From contig CM060990.1 of NCBI GenBank assembly GCA_030765065.1, forward strand, positions 496,672,190-496,736,189: a stretch of DNA of 64,000 nt. Direction: 5' to 3'. Every line of letters starts with the position of its first letter. The stretch's first letter is position 1. Below, piece by piece: positions 19,880 to 32,699 of the stretch. Under the pieces are notes generated by a model that worked only from the letters and a program-made list of their open reading frames with translations, did not search any database and was not told where the DNA came from. The stretch is from Deroplatys truncata (lineage: Eukaryota; Arthropoda; Insecta; Mantodea; Mantidae). The position numbers were made by a program, and so were the translations under genes.

Positions 19880-22340
19880 ACGTCATTGGTCGTATTACCG
19901 TCTTTGAAAATGTCAGGCGTTGGCATGTGTTTAGAGCTGATTTACGGTTTAGGAGTGGCTAGAGTCGAGCTAGTTGTACGTTAGCTTTGCGGCGCACGGC
20001 TATGACATGAAGTGCAAGCGTGAATGCCGTGTCCAAGGTTACACTGAGGTATTTTACGGTATTAGTCCATTATACATCTTCATCTAAACGTTGCGTGGGC
20101 TGCAGAGGCTTTCTGTGTTTGCTTCTTTTGATAAATAGTAGCAGTTCTGATTTGCTGGCGTTAATTTTAATGCGCCATTTTTCAGCCATGGTTCTAGCTA
20201 ATTTAGTGCGGTCTGTAGTCTGGTTCGTATTACTCCCGGTCTCCATGACTAAGCCGCGATGGCTGTATCGGCCTAGGTCGAGAGGATGGTATTCGGTGTC
20301 TTGCGAATGTCGTTCATGTAAGGATTAAAAAGGTGCCCGACAAGGCGTATTTGTGGGACGTCGCTTTGAGGATCCGCTTTTCAGAGGTCCTTCCTTTGCC
20401 TTATCGTGACGTAGAACGTGCGGCTGTTTAGGTAGTGGGAGATTAGTTTTTGCGTGATGTCGTTAACGTAAAGTTCTTTCAGTTTATACAGGAGTCCCGG
20501 GTGGTACGCGGAATCAAGAGATAATACCCCAGTGCTTTAACGTTGGTTTGTTCTATGCAACTAGTGAGTTGCTGCGTTGTAGAGCGTTTGACTCGGAAAC
20601 CATATTGTTCATTGAATGTGATATTCTTCATATGTGTTGGTTTAATCTTTTTAGAATTAATTTTTCGACTACTTTGCTAATACTGTTGAGGAGGTTAATT
20701 TGCCTGTAGCCTTGCGTGTCTACTTGGTTTTTGTCTGGCTTAGCAGGCATGATAATGTTTGCGTCCACTTGTTCGGAAAGTACCCTTGTTGGAAACAGTA
20801 GTTACGTATTTCCGGGAGCAGCACGATTGCAGTCGGTGTTACCTTTTGGAGGACCAAGTTTTCTATGTGATCTGCCCTGGCGCTTTGTGGTCGTTCAGGT
20901 GTGAGATTTTGCTTTTAATCTCGGAGGGATGCGTTTTTCTTTGTTGTGGGGTCTGGAAATTAGGATGTTGCGTTTTTGTTCCTTTATTTCGTTACATAAG
21001 GCGTGGGCAATTGGTCTTCGGTGAACATGCTGTTTCCAGGGCACCGGCTAGTACTTTTGCCGGGGCTTCCGCTTTATGGAGAGGGTCGGCAGGGTTGTGC
21101 AGTGGGTGTACAGTGAGTGCTTGTTGTACGAGTCCTTTGGTGAGCTGCCAAATGGCGTGTACCTGACTGCAGGTTTGCTAGGGTGTGGTGCCATTGCCGC
21201 TGCATTTGCTCGTGTGTTTTGGTTTTTATCTGACTATTGAGGACTTTCATATTTACTTAGAACACTAAGTTTCTGGTTTTTTGCCACTTATGTCTAACGT
21301 AATCCCACCCATGTATTAGATCTAGTATATCTGGGGAGCGTCAAACCTCATGTCTGAGTGACAGTTTTAACGGCAGTACAGCGGCGGTGGCTGCTTGTGC
21401 AGCGTTTTCGAGAGTATGGACTGCCGCCTCTACGTCTGCGTCATGTCTGAGCATATAGTTCGGTGGAAGATTACTTGAGTGTTAACTGGAAAAGTTCCCA
21501 GTTCGCCCGAAATAAGTTCCGTTGTATTTGCGGTGGAATAAGGCTGGCGCCTTTCTATGTTTAATTGAATGACGTAATGGTCAGACGCAAGGTGTCAATC
21601 ACGTGTATGTTTTATTAAAGAGGGTACTTTTGAGCAGTGCAAGTTCGAGTGTGTGGGGGGGAATGTGCGTTGGTTCTGCTGTGGCGGCTATAATGTAATT
21701 ATTCATCATGTGTCTGTGTAGTATGTTGCCGCAAATGTTGTTGGTCTATCCCCAGGTTTCGTGCATTGCATTAAAATCGCCCATTGTTACGCGGTGGTCG
21801 AGGCTAATAAGTACGTCCAGGTCGGATGTGTGCAGCTGCCCCTGGCAATTATAGATTTCGTACTACCGTTACTGCAGTGACTTGCACGTGTTGCACTGGG
21901 GAATGTGCTTTTCACTATGATTGACCACGCGGTGAACGAGTATGGCTGTGTGTAGTATGTTGCCGCAAATGTTGGTCTATCCCCAGGTTTCGTGCATTGC
22001 ATTAAAATCGCCCATTGTTACGCGGTGGTCGAGGCTAATAAGTACGTCCAGGTCGGATGTGTGCAGCTGCCCCTGGCAATTATAGATTTCGTACTACCGT
22101 TACTGCAGTGACTTGCACGTGTTGCACTTGGGAATGTGCTTTTCACTATGATTGACCGCGCGGTGAACGAGTATGGCTGTGCCTCCCACTTCTCGTTATT
22201 TTGGGCAGTCTGTTCTGTACGTATATTAGTCCGGTATGGAGAGTAGCTTTGGGGTTTTAGAGCGTTTCACGTAAGAGGAATATGGGAATTTGGTTTTGGA
22301 GATGGTATTTAAGGTCAGGCAACTTTGAGTGGGGCCCCTC
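19880..22340 (-). pseudogene. LINE ORF2: endonuclease and reverse transcriptase, decayed
   Basis: Endonuclease block VTMGDFNAMHETWG (21784-21752, repeated at about 22017-21985) with upstream SDLDVLISLDHR. RT blocks in order: RQINLLNSISKVVEKLI (about 20712-20650), FNEQYGFRVKRSTTQQL (about 20622-20570), VPQIRLVGHLFNPYMNDI (about 20360-20310), a damaged YADD box read as ADTAIAA (about 20275-20252), and VKYLSVTLDTAFTLALH (about 20070-20015). The Gln of VPQG and the Tyr/Asp of the active site are altered. Non-functional. Confidence 0.8.
21715..22182 (+). repeat. Nearly perfect 234-bp tandem duplication
   Basis: TGTGTAGTATGTTGCCGC begins at 21715 and again at 21949. The two copies differ by a 3-bp indel (TTG) and only a few substitutions. 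It duplicates the central endonuclease segment of the minus-strand LINE, so it arose after or during decay. Confidence 0.9.
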
Positions 22341-22749
22341 TGCAGTTCTAATATAGAATGCATTGCTTTCTGAGGTTAATGTTGCCTGTTTGACTTCAGT
22401 TTTTCCCCTCCCCCTTTCTTTCTTTCTTGCTTGTTTGTTTATCCTTGCTTGTTGTGTCTATCCACGGCGAATTGCAACCGTTGCTAGTGCTTCAAGATAC
22501 ACTAGGATTTCGTGTAGTAGTCTCCTCGATTTGTTGCGAAGGTGTTACATTGTTGTATGTGGCAGGAGCTACTTTTTTATCCTGCCAAGGCGCTTCCATT
22601 CCCCAGGCGCCTGAGAAGCATTCCAACGCTGTTTAGTAGGTATTCGATTGACAGGTCCCCGGCTTTTTTGGTATTGTCTTCTCCCACTTTGGTGAGGGGG
22701 GAACGTGCCTTAGCGTTCTCTCGCTCGGTGTGGTTGGCGTTTGTGCGCT

Positions 22750-24050
22750 AGGGGATGTGGCGTTGCCGGCGGCGTTGCAGTTGGCGCTTGTGTGGGTTCA
22801 TTGGCTGTGATCAGGTTGCGCTGAATCTGCTGTCCACGTTTCTTTTGCTGAGAGGTTTGCCTCCGCTGGCTCTGCTAGTTGCTGGGTACAGCTGCATACG
22901 TGCCTCTTGCTGCCGAGGTGGGATCCCATACTGAAGCCGGCAGTTGTCTGGTGACTGGGGGATCCTCAAGGCGCCGATAGTGGACTTCCTGGTAGTCGAG
23001 GTGCAGGTGCAGTTGCTGTGCTGATGATATCCTGCGCATTTGGAACATTGCTGGGCTGCAAAATAGTTTTTGGCAGTGTACTTAAACCTGAAACATTTAG
23101 GATACTGCGGGGTACCACTGTGAGACCTGTAATTCTCTATTGGGTCCGACAGTGCGCAGTTTCACGCAGCTGCATAACAGCCGTTGAGCGTGTTTCGTTG
23201 GCTACCTCTACAAGTAAATTGGGACACGAGTCTTAAGCTTTCTGGAGAATAGTTTATTCGTCTTTTTGACCTCAAGGCCCAGCCGCGTGAGTTCTGCTTT
23301 TAATTCTTCGTTGGTGGTGTTCATAAACAGGCCTTTTATTACGATTTTATGGGTTCTTTGTTCCGGGTGAAGGTTATGTGGAATGGTACGTTTGCTCGTC
23401 GCAGTACTGTATGAAGTGGTTGTCTTCTAGCGTGTGGAATTTGAAGCCGTGGTAGCCAATCCTGTAGGTCGAAGAGTAGTGCTGCGTTCTGTAAACCGTG
23501 TCGAAGGACTTGTTCGGCGCCTTGAGGCATCTACGTCACTAGTTGGCCACATAAGTCCTGGCTAAGTCCTGTGTTAGCTGCGTCGTGTAGGAAGCTTCCG
23601 ATGGGTTGGCCTCTTGCTGTTGCTCCTCTGGAAGAGCTGTGAGCGGTGCATCTGCTTTGCCGATGGAGTTGTCAGTCCTAGGGCTGCTGTGGTGCTGGCT
23701 CGATTCTTAATTACTGCGGACCGGGGCCGCCAGCCGCATTTTTCGCAGCCTGGCCATGAGAAGAGGGCAGGACCCTTCAGGGAGCTATTGACAGGTGGCT
23801 CGCCCATTGCGGCACTTAGGTTGCGCTGCGATGAACTCTTCAGTGGCTTGGTACGGAACGGAAGGTCGTTCCATTTCGGTTTGCTGAGGTGACTCCTTAA
23901 TCTGGGTCATTGGTGCTGTTAATTAATCCGTATTCTCATTCCGAGTGGGGCTGCCCGCTTCAGTGTCCATGGGTCATCGCGTCGCTGTCGCTGCTTAGAT
24001 CTAGAGGGGGTCGCTATGCGCATCCGATTGTCCTCTCTCAGGGACCCAAA
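22750..24050 (-). pseudogene. LINE ORF1 with PRE_C2HC-like and zinc-knuckle remnants
   Basis: Reading 5' to 3' on the minus strand: a basic N-terminus, then HKIVIKGLFMNTTNEELKAE (about 23350-23290) followed by LTRLGLEVKKTNKLFSRKL, the style of the PRE_C2HC region of arthropod LINE ORF1 proteins. A damaged zinc-knuckle segment follows: PKCFRFKYTAKNYFAAQQC then SKCAGYHQ (23100-23018), where the second Cys is Phe. Function would be RNA binding. Several stops and frameshifts. Confidence 0.65.
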
Positions 24051-24069
24051 TTTAACCATTCTTTACCTT

Positions 24070-26280
24070 TCCTTTTTTAGTTTATTTTAGGAGGCGATGT
24101 CAGTTTACATATGGTTGCTGTTTTGGGAGTGTCAGTCCGTGTCTGCTCTTTTAATATCTGTCTTTAATAAGGTAGCTTATAACATGCTGGGCTATTACCA
24201 AAAACTAAGCTATACTAAGAAGAATGGAAGAAGAGTGAGAAAGCCTGACTTACCTAAGCGGATGTAGGGAGAACTTATAAGATAGGATAGATTGGGGAAA
24301 TATAGAGACAGCATAAGAAACACTGCAGATAGCTAGTACTAAAAGGCGAGGTGCAGCAGAAGGCCGGAACTAAAGGGTGCCATGAGTACCAGTTTTTCGA
24401 CTTTTGGCTGTGGCTGCGTTGTCCTGCTGGTCTAAGCTGCTAAAGAAGTTTCTCCGCTGGGATGCTCGCTGCTGTGGACGAAACGCGGTGGTTGGCTCGC
24501 TGAAGCTACATCGACGATTGGTCGTTTCCCGCCGATCCTAGAGCTCCTCGCAGTGTCCTTCCTCAATGTTATCCCTCCGGCAGATCTCGGGCGAGAAAAC
24601 GCACAAGTTTTTTTAAAGAAAACCGGAAGAGGGGTATAGGAAAAAATAAGGGGTGTTGGATAGGGAATGGGATGCTGGTTTGGGGAAGGGTCTGTTGTGG
24701 TACCATTTATTTGTTATGAAGGTGGAAGTTGTGTCCTGTACCGCATATAGCACCCGAAGATTCAGGGCATATCTTCTATGTGAACGGTAAAGCCGAACGA
24801 GGTGTGGGTGGAGATAAGATGGCATGACCAGAGGCCCTGACAATTACGTACACGATGTAGGTTATGCTTCGTCGGTTGACGTGGCGGCATTAGGTGATCT
24901 TTAGATGGTGAGGGCTATTTCCTCGTTGAATAGGACCTAAGGCCAGCAGGGAGTCAGTAGTTACAGGCGGACTGCAATCATCGTTTCGTCGTGTTGTGAT
25001 GTTTGGAACGACCGTTCTTGTCATCAGTTGGTCCTCCAACTGTTTGATTTTGATCAGAAGTGTGGGTGTGTTCCTACAGGATGGCTGAAAGTGTCGTACA
25101 TTTTAGGTCTGGTGTTGTTAATGTAGTTCACTATCTTCTGGAGCTTGTGACTGTGCTGATTGTGTCTGGCATAGGTGCTAATGCGTCGGCTATGTTGGTG
25201 ATTGTGCTCACTGCCGCTGAGAGGGCTTCCTCAAAGAGGTCGAGGTGGCGGGTGACGTTATGTAGTGTGCTTTTGAGTTCTTGAGTTTCGGCAGTTAGCA
25301 CTGCTGTGGAATCGTCAGGATGCTGCGGTGTGTTCTGAGTGGCGGCGTGTTTAGATTCCTGGAGTTCTTGGAGTGTTGTGGTGATGTCTGCTTGGAGGCT
25401 GTGGAGTGCGACGTTGTGCTCTTTGGTGACTGTAAGTAGGTCAGCGTTGCTGCTGTGCGTGTGTATAGGCTTTGTGAGACCGGCGTTCGGTTGTCGGTGT
25501 GGGCTGCTTGGACACACCGCTTGCCCCGTGAAGTTTCCTATACCATCGCACGTTGCACAATGCAGGGGGCTATGTGTCACGTCGTGGCAGTGAGGCATCT
25601 AGCGCCACAGTAATGGCAATGCAGCATCGGCGTTGTGACCGTACTGACAGCAGCGCCGGCAGGAGTGGCGGGTGCCCGGACTGGCCTCAATTTTGAGCAC
25701 CTGTCCAGTGCAGGTAGCCCGTCTGTTAAGCTGCATGGTAGTCCGCGCCTTCCCAGAAGTCAAGCCGGACTAGCGGCGACGGTCCTCGGGCAGTGTGATG
25801 CGCGTGGCCCTTGTTAGCGAGGGCCAGCGGTGCTGGGCGGCGCGGTAGATTAGTGCGTGAGGTAGCTGCCGGTGTACTCTGCGAACAATTGCGTTGAAGC
25901 GCAGCAGCGTTCCCAGGTCGGCTTCCGGCGGGGCGATGATAGCTGAGTTGGTGATTCTTCTGGTTCCAGTGCCGTGGTGTCGGTCTGTTGCCGCACTGTG
26001 CGGCTCAGGTGAGGAGAGTAGGCGGAGCTGATAGCGGCGGTGCTGGCTTTCTCAGGTTCCTCCGCTGAGGATTTACTGCTGCGGCGGCTCTTCCTTCCAC
26101 GTTGACTCCAGAACTGCTGGGAGTCGAACCCCCCCCCCAGAAGGCTGGAATCGCCTGTCTTAATACTGCGGCCAGACCAGTAGAAATGAAAATAGAGGGG
26201 AGAGCGGGCACATACCATTAGCGCACAACGCCAGGTCGCCTTCAGAAAGCTCGGCTGCCTCACTCAACCTGCACATACTC
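24070..26280 (-). other. GC-richer LINE-associated region; 5' part or second ORF1
   Basis: Open minus-strand frames include 25598-25131 (155 residues), with a Cys/His cluster (MPHCHDVTHSPLHCATC) and a long helical stretch (VALHSLQADITTTLQEL), and 26263-25850 (Ser/Arg/Glu-rich). A 24843-24613 frame (RLYRSHRRYALNLRVLY) has no recognised family. Composition matches the neighbouring LINE and differs from the AT-rich DNA beyond 26300, so I infer 5' LINE material or a second degraded LINE. Confidence 0.4.
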
Positions 26281-26355
26281 TCTAGAGAGGCTGCCCGTCA
26301 ACCTTCCATTGTGTACAAGACAACACCTGGTGGGCACTATAGCCCTAAACATCGC

Positions 26356-28625
26356 CGAGACATGTTATTTTTTACGGACAATGAAGTAAATTGGGGAAAT
26401 GTCAATGGCCTATGTTTAGCACCATTGGTAGAGTACATTGGTTACACAAGTAACGTCAAAGACCGGTTATTAACGACAATGCCCTAGATGTTTGGACGGT
26501 CTTTATAATAACAGTATTGTCCAGGTAGTTTCATCACTTTCCAAGCCCCATTGGCCATTGTAACTTAGATTTTGTTTCATCCTGGAGAGGATAGTGAGCA
26601 AAATCAGTCAGACAACGGTGATGTAGCGGACCTAAATGAACTAGGCGAGGAAATGTTTTATGGCTTGCCATTTTAATTCTATTCCAAAAGATGTAATATT
26701 AGTTTGTATTACGTTCAAGTTTCCTGGTAATGATTTCAGTTCTCGAATATTTCAGACTCTTTAAATACTCCAAGTTAGTTCAATTGATGCATCTATTTCG
26801 CCCTACATAGAACAAGTCGCAATAGCTCAATTTACAATTATTGGTTTCTCTGGCATCGCTAAGCTACATAACATAGCAGTAATATAACCTATTAGTTGAC
26901 ATGGGCTGTAATGAATCAATTCCTCCTAAGTATAAAATACTTACCCATGTGGAGTTGTGGCATTTAGTTTCTTCAGCCACCTATTGCTGTTGTTATAAGT
27001 AATCGTTTGCATACATTCAGGTATTTTTTTTAATATTTCAGTATATTAGTTTAATTTAAAAATACACGACCGTGGAAAGAAAACATTGCACATTACACTC
27101 TTGGAATTGAGGTTTACAGAATCTACTTTATTTTTAAAAACTTTTCCTCGTTTCCGTAAATCTGATTTTCAAACCTTGCATCTGAGGCAGTATTTTAATA
27201 CCTGAATAATTTCAATTGTTATTTATAATAGGTAAATTCAATAACAACCCGCCTTGAAACAATATGCGTGTAATAATTATTTTAATTGTATGTAACAGTC
27301 ATTTCAAATGCTTATTTTTATTGTAAACATATTTTATTAATGTTATGTGAATACTTACATACTCTAATAATGCAAGAACTGAGAATAGTAAATTTTTAGG
27401 TTGCTAACAATGAGAGATAATGAGGCAATTGTGGCAATAATGTGTTTGGAATTTGAAAATTTACTGGTCATGATTAAAGCGACGAAGACATAGTTTCAGT
27501 GACCGTTTTAAAATTAGCCAATCAACAGCAAAGAAAAGTTTTAAGTTAAATGCAGAAATTCTATTGGACTAGAATTAGCCAATCAGAGACTTGCATTACC
27601 GAAGCTTATGATTTTTACCGTTGAGATTATTCAGTTGCTGGCTAGATTTGATAGAGTAAAGATGGAAAAATATGTTCTCTATGAGTGAATAGTAAAAACA
27701 GATATATGCGCTAAATTAATATGTAAAAGTTTCTCACAGTTCGTTTAAAAGTGTAGTGGTTTATAAATATGTGCACGAAGTTAAAATAAAAAGTGAAAAA
27801 TTTAAAAGTTTAATTCTGTGACGTCTGGAATAATTGTCATTACCACACCATACCCAAGATAAATGACTCTAAATTAACTGACGCAGCCGAGGCAGATTCA
27901 AACAATATTACGTAAGCATTACATTCAAAACGGACGCTCAAAGCAACTATTAATACATAACTCTTCAAGTTACGTATTTATTACGTAACCAGCATCAATA
28001 AAGCATCTTCCAAACAACTACCAACAATAAAATAACATCTTCACATCATAATACATTGTATTAGTCCGATTTTAATTGACAAAGCAAAGCCTATTACAAT
28101 TATTCCTGGTCCTACGTAGCCTGTACTGACTATTTTACAATTAAAGGCCCCTTTTATGAGTAACTTATTTCCTGTGTTTTTATCGTTTTAGGCACTCCTC
28201 CAGGCACATTAAAGCAAAACCATACCAGGCCAAAACAAATACCTGTATAAAACATTTTGTGGGAGTTACAAATTCCTGTTTTTTCTTGAAAGAAAATGTT
28301 TTTGGAAGTTGGTGTTTGAAAACAAGTATTAAAATCTTCTGTTTAAGAGGAAAGGAAATAAATAGTATATTCTGAGACGATGATGTGCTTATTTTCTATA
28401 TTATTAGCATTGCCCATTTACAACTGGCCATTGTCGTCATTGTCTCGGCAATATCTGTGTTTCATATGAAGTATACAAAAATACCTTAAGATATTTTGTA
28501 CGTTATGTAAATTGCCGTCCATTGAACGTTATTGGGTAGAAATAAGCAGTAATAATGGAAAATCACATAAATTCCCCGACAATAACGTTATCTACCAATT
28601 CACTTCATTGTCTTAACATGCCATT
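26356..28625. other. AT-rich noncoding stretch with weak terminal inverted repeats
   Basis: No open frame of note for 2.27 kb. The left edge has GACATGTT then ACAATGAAGTAAATTGG (26359-26394); the right edge is its imperfect inverse CCAATTCACTTCATTGT then TTAACATGCC (28595-28622). It may be a long non-autonomous DNA transposon. Two ATTAGCCAATCA motifs lie at 27513 and 27574. Confidence 0.4.
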
Positions 28626-28719
28626 TCTATGTCAGGTCAAACACCCATGAAACATAATACTAGTTTAGTATTAATATTAGGCAAATCATCCATAAAGAAA
28701 AGAAAACTCTCAAAAAGAT

Positions 28720-30250
28720 ATCCACCCCAGAAATTACTAAAAATAACCATCACTTTAGAACGTATTTCATATTGAAGGTGAATCGATCCCTGAAGACGAA
28801 CACGATTCAGAAATAATTCAAAAGCTGTTAGATTTCATTGTAAAGATGATTTTGACTGTTTTCGAAAGCTGGTCTTACAACCACATTAAGGAAAAGTTTG
28901 ACAATGTTTTGACTCACTTGTGAAAGGTAGCAAAACTTTAGCTTCAGAGAGGGGCATATTGTCGACTCCTGAAGCCAAATCTCGTAAACCGTTAGAATAT
29001 TCTGTGGTGGAGAAAATATTAATTTTATATTTCAGCGTTATGGCGGGGATAAAAGTATAGCGTTTACATTAAAGGAGGGCAGAAAATTCATGGACATGAT
29101 TTCGTGCAATCTAAATGAAACCTTCCGCAGTTTTATAGATAAATATATCCATATTTCAAAATAGGTTTCTCAGAATTTGCTCAACTGTGACATAAACGTT
29201 GTAGGTATACTTCTAGGCACCCAAGGTACGCATTCTGCTGTGTTTGCGCTCATCATGAGAATGTGAAACTTATGCTTGATGGAATATACCTTTCCCATCT
29301 TACTGCAGATTCAGGTATCAGTCTCTGTAATTATAAGAACTGTCTCTCGAATATTTGTAACCCCCTTAACAGATTGCTATTTAGGAAAATGTGTTAACTG
29401 CCCAGGGACTGAACGCTTGGTCAATAATATTCGGGACATTCTCGAAAGAAAAAGAGTATAGAGCAAATGACTTATAAACAGTGGGAAACGATAGATCGCA
29501 AAAGTTCAGCAATAGTAATCACCTGTTGAAGACTTTCTGGAAAAATTATCAAGTCTTTTAACTCACACCTTTATAGCTCAACAACAGTCTTCGTTTTTGT
29601 CTGAATTGAAAGAAAATTTGAAATCTAAAGTATGTATTGTATTTGTGATTTTTCGGAAAACTATGCCTTTGTAATATAAGATTCTTTTGAGGGGGCACAT
29701 TGGAACAAAAACCCATCTATTTGTAATTTACTTTAGAGTAAACAATAGGTTAAAACAAATTATATTGCCATATCAGAAAGTTTAAAACATGATACAAATG
29801 CTGTTCATCTCTTCCAACACCAGTTAACAAGCTTCCTAAAGAAGGAAATGAGAGATATAGAAAAAGTAATTTACTTTTCCTTTAGCGCTAGCGCTCTGTA
29901 CAAGGACAGAAGATTTGTAAACACGTTTTCATGAGGAAGATTTTGGAGTTAGCACCGAATGGCATTTTACGCCATTTCTCACGCAAGGGTCCTTGTAATG
30001 TTATTGGGACACTACTAAACGTCTAGCAGTGAAAGTCAGTCTCCAGCAGAGACAAGATCTCACCACAACACCACACATTATTTACTTGGGTGCAGAATTA
30101 TAATTACAAATATTACATTTAATTTTTTACTGTTAATCGCCACAGACAAGAGTGATATTTTAGAGTCAAGATGTGAAAACCCAAAACCAGTAAAGCTACA
30201 TTGCTTTCTTTGTATCATTATGAATGTCTGAAGCTGTAGTGAAACTGTAT
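28720..30250 (+). pseudogene. Insect repetitive gene family A, copy 1
   Basis: Fragments in shifting frames follow a protein common in insect genomes as a high-copy, uncharacterised family: YPYFKIGFSEFAQL, CVCAHHENVKLMLDGIY, CNYKNC-type Cys cluster, VEDFLEKLSSLLTHTF and IAQQQSSFLSELKENLKS, CDFSENYAFVI, FSFSASALYKDRRFV, then TEWHFTPFLTQGSL and KRLAVKVSLQQ. The Cys/His and acidic pattern suggests a transposon-derived DNA-handling protein, but no function is established. Multiple stops. Family identity is from recall of the pattern, not a search. Confidence 0.65.
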
Positions 30251-30617
30251 TCCTTTCAAATTTAAGAAAAAACTTCCGTTTAAACGAAGCATGCTAGGTG
30301 TGATTTAGGCCTATAGATTTTTTCCTGAGAGCATTGTGCCTTGAAATGAACTTGAACGCTTTGTGCATCGTTTCTCTCATTCATTGTCAGCTACAGTATA
30401 TCGCAGCTCGACTTCACAGCGTAGCGCTCCAGATGCGTGGTCCACCAGCCCCACTGCGCCATATGGCTAAATAAATAATTTAATTCTAAATGCACCAGAA
30501 AATATATCCACGTGATATTGGGCATGGAATTATACAGACATCGAGCAAGATTTTTTTCAGTTGTAAATAACACAGGTCTACATAATTTTTTCTTGCTTTT
30601 TTATCTTTTCACCTGGA

Positions 30618-32562
30618 TATATATAACCGCGTGAGTCTTCTCATCCTGCGGATTCGTAGCTAGGCAACCTGCATTTTACAGTCCATACGAAATGCATGTG
30701 CTGACACCGCATTCACCAGCTCGCTGATTAGGGCTACGATGGTGCTCGTTAACGTGCTGGAAAGTCATGGTGAAGGTCGGAAGTTCAAATCACGCCTGTG
30801 AATAAAGCTGGTTTTTTTTATTCATTTCTATTCAAGTTTCGACAACGTTCTAACAAATGATTTCTTTCCGAAAAATAGAAAGTGGATTTGCATATAAATA
30901 CGAAGTTCCGGCCGTTCGTGCTCATTGTGGAACAATGTTATTGAATAGAGTATCTGGACATGCTGTTAGTATACGGGGAAGCGCAGCAGAATGCAACAGA
31001 GGTACGTCGTCTATACCAACAGAGGTTTCCGCAGAGAACACTTCCTACAGATCACACGTTTTTGCGAGTTGATAACCGCCTTCTGGAATCAGGAACAGTG
31101 CACAAGAGACCACATCCACGAAGAGATCACCGTGTCTGTGACCAAACAATGACGTATCGTGTGACTGACTAGTCATTTGGCATCCGCATTGTAGTACGAG
31201 CGACATTCACAGACATTTCAATATTAGCAAATCTTCCACGTGGAGAATACATCATGCAAAGTTTCACCCTTATCTTCAACACCAGGAGCTACTGCAGCCG
31301 GACCATGGACGGAGAGTGGCGTTCGCTAGGTGGATCATACAACAAACTGAACAAGATCCACATCTTTGGCAACTGTGTTATTTACAGACGAAGCAGGGTT
31401 CCACAACACAGGCCACGTAAATCGCCATAACGTGCATTACTGGAGCACTGTAAATCCATATTGGGTGCGAGAGGCGACCTTACAAGTCCGATGGGGTTTC
31501 AACGTTTGGGCTGGTATATTCGGTGATCATCTAATAGGCCCGTATTTTTATGATGGCCAACTCACTGGAAATCACTATATCCACTTCCTGCAACACCAGC
31601 TGCCTACTCTACTGGTGAAGTGCCGTTGCAGAACCACTAGCTATGTGGTACCAACGTGTGGTGCCAGCTCATTCGGCCCGACGTGTAACGGCCAGTACGC
31701 TCACCAGATCTATCCCATTAGATTTCTTCATATGGGGTTATCTTAAAGATATCTTGTACCAGGAGCGGCCAATGACCCCTCAACAGCTCAGGGAATTCAT
31801 CATCTTAGCTTGCCGTGACATCACACCGGCCATGTTGCGCCGGGTTAGGCTGGATGATGATGGTTAGACTGAGATCTCGCATCCGCCGGCATAGTGGCCA
31901 GTTCGAACACCTATTACAACCACATGGAGGAAACGGGTAAATTGTAAAGATTTATCTGTGTGATGGTCCTGCATGATGTCATACACTGCTAAATACACTA
32001 CTTTGAGATCCAGTTAGGTTTACAACGATCATAATATGGGCTAGTAAACATTATTTGGTAGTTTGTATGTATGTACCGCATATTTGTAAACTCTCAGATC
32101 AATTTATTGGCTTTTTTGAAAGAATAGCTTTAAATAGTAAAATATTATTTAATGATGCCTTATGTTTGTAAGTTATGATTACAATGTTATGTGCATTTAT
32201 TTACGATGTTCATTAAATCATATTCTAACAAGTAACAAGTTGTATTTTAATGAAATTCACATAATAATACTAATTAAGTGAAACGACACTTCCATGCCAA
32301 ACTATCAATTCTCATTAAAACATAAAAAAAGTACCTTCAAGTGGCCGTATTTGAACCTGAGACCTTTACCACTGAAGGCCAACTTGCACACTGTTGCGCT
32401 ACGAGTGCATGTCACTGCACGCACAGCGGTGCAAAGGAGTCATTTCGGCCGAAAGTAATACGACGCGGTGCAGTGGAACGTGTTTACGGCATAGTCTCTA
32501 CAACGCCGGGACTGCATAGCTTCTGAATCCGCAGGCTGAGAAGACTCACCCGGTATATATAA
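30618..32562 (+). mobile_element. TIR DNA transposon, DUF4817-type transposase, copy D1
   Basis: Terminal inverted repeats: left TATATATAACCGCGTGAGTC and TTCTCATCCTGCGGATTC (30618-30660); right, inverted, TATATATACCGGGTGAGTC and TTCTCAGCCTGCGGATTC (32562-32520). The similarity continues more weakly inward for about 200 bp and contains a B-box-like GGAAGTTCAAATCACGCC / CAGGTTCAAATACGGCC at both ends. A decayed transposase lies between. Confidence 0.85.
30950..31920 (+). pseudogene. Mariner-related transposase (DUF4817 family), D1
   Basis: N-terminal helix-turn-helix part MLLVYGEAQQNATEVRRLYQ (30960) and RLLESGTVHKRPHPRRD. Catalytic core VLFTDEAGF (first Asp, about 31378), then WGFNVWAGIFGDHLIGPYF. 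The second Asp motif, normally HDGAPAH-like, reads YQRVVPAHSARRV, so it is lost. The third, PLDFFIWGYLKDILYQ, is present near 31716. At least three frame changes. Would have cut and pasted the element in the nucleus. Confidence 0.85.
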
Positions 32563-32699
32563 TGAATGCTCTGAATTCAAATTTAATAATGTACCTAAGT
32601 GTTCAATGCAGTTTTATAAATAAATGAAACACATTGTTTCTTTCGGTTTTATGAACATAAATATTAATAAGTATATTGGAAAAAAGAGAACTGTGGGTC

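Larger units (their letters stand above)
19480..24060 (-). mobile_element. Decayed Jockey/R1-type LINE
   Basis: Minus-strand ORF1 (about 24050-22750) and ORF2 (about 22340-19480) are recognisable in fragments across all frames. GC content is higher than in the flanks. Possible 5' material extends to about 26280. The element carries a 234-bp internal duplication and numerous stops. Confidence 0.75.

Noticed and set aside
20759-21166. 135-codon plus-strand frame, Cys-rich
   Set aside because: Antisense of the decayed LINE ORF2; Cys content follows base composition.
26090-26150. tRNA gene suggested by GAGTCGAACCCCCC
   Set aside because: No matching A box, anticodon arm or acceptor pairing could be drawn.
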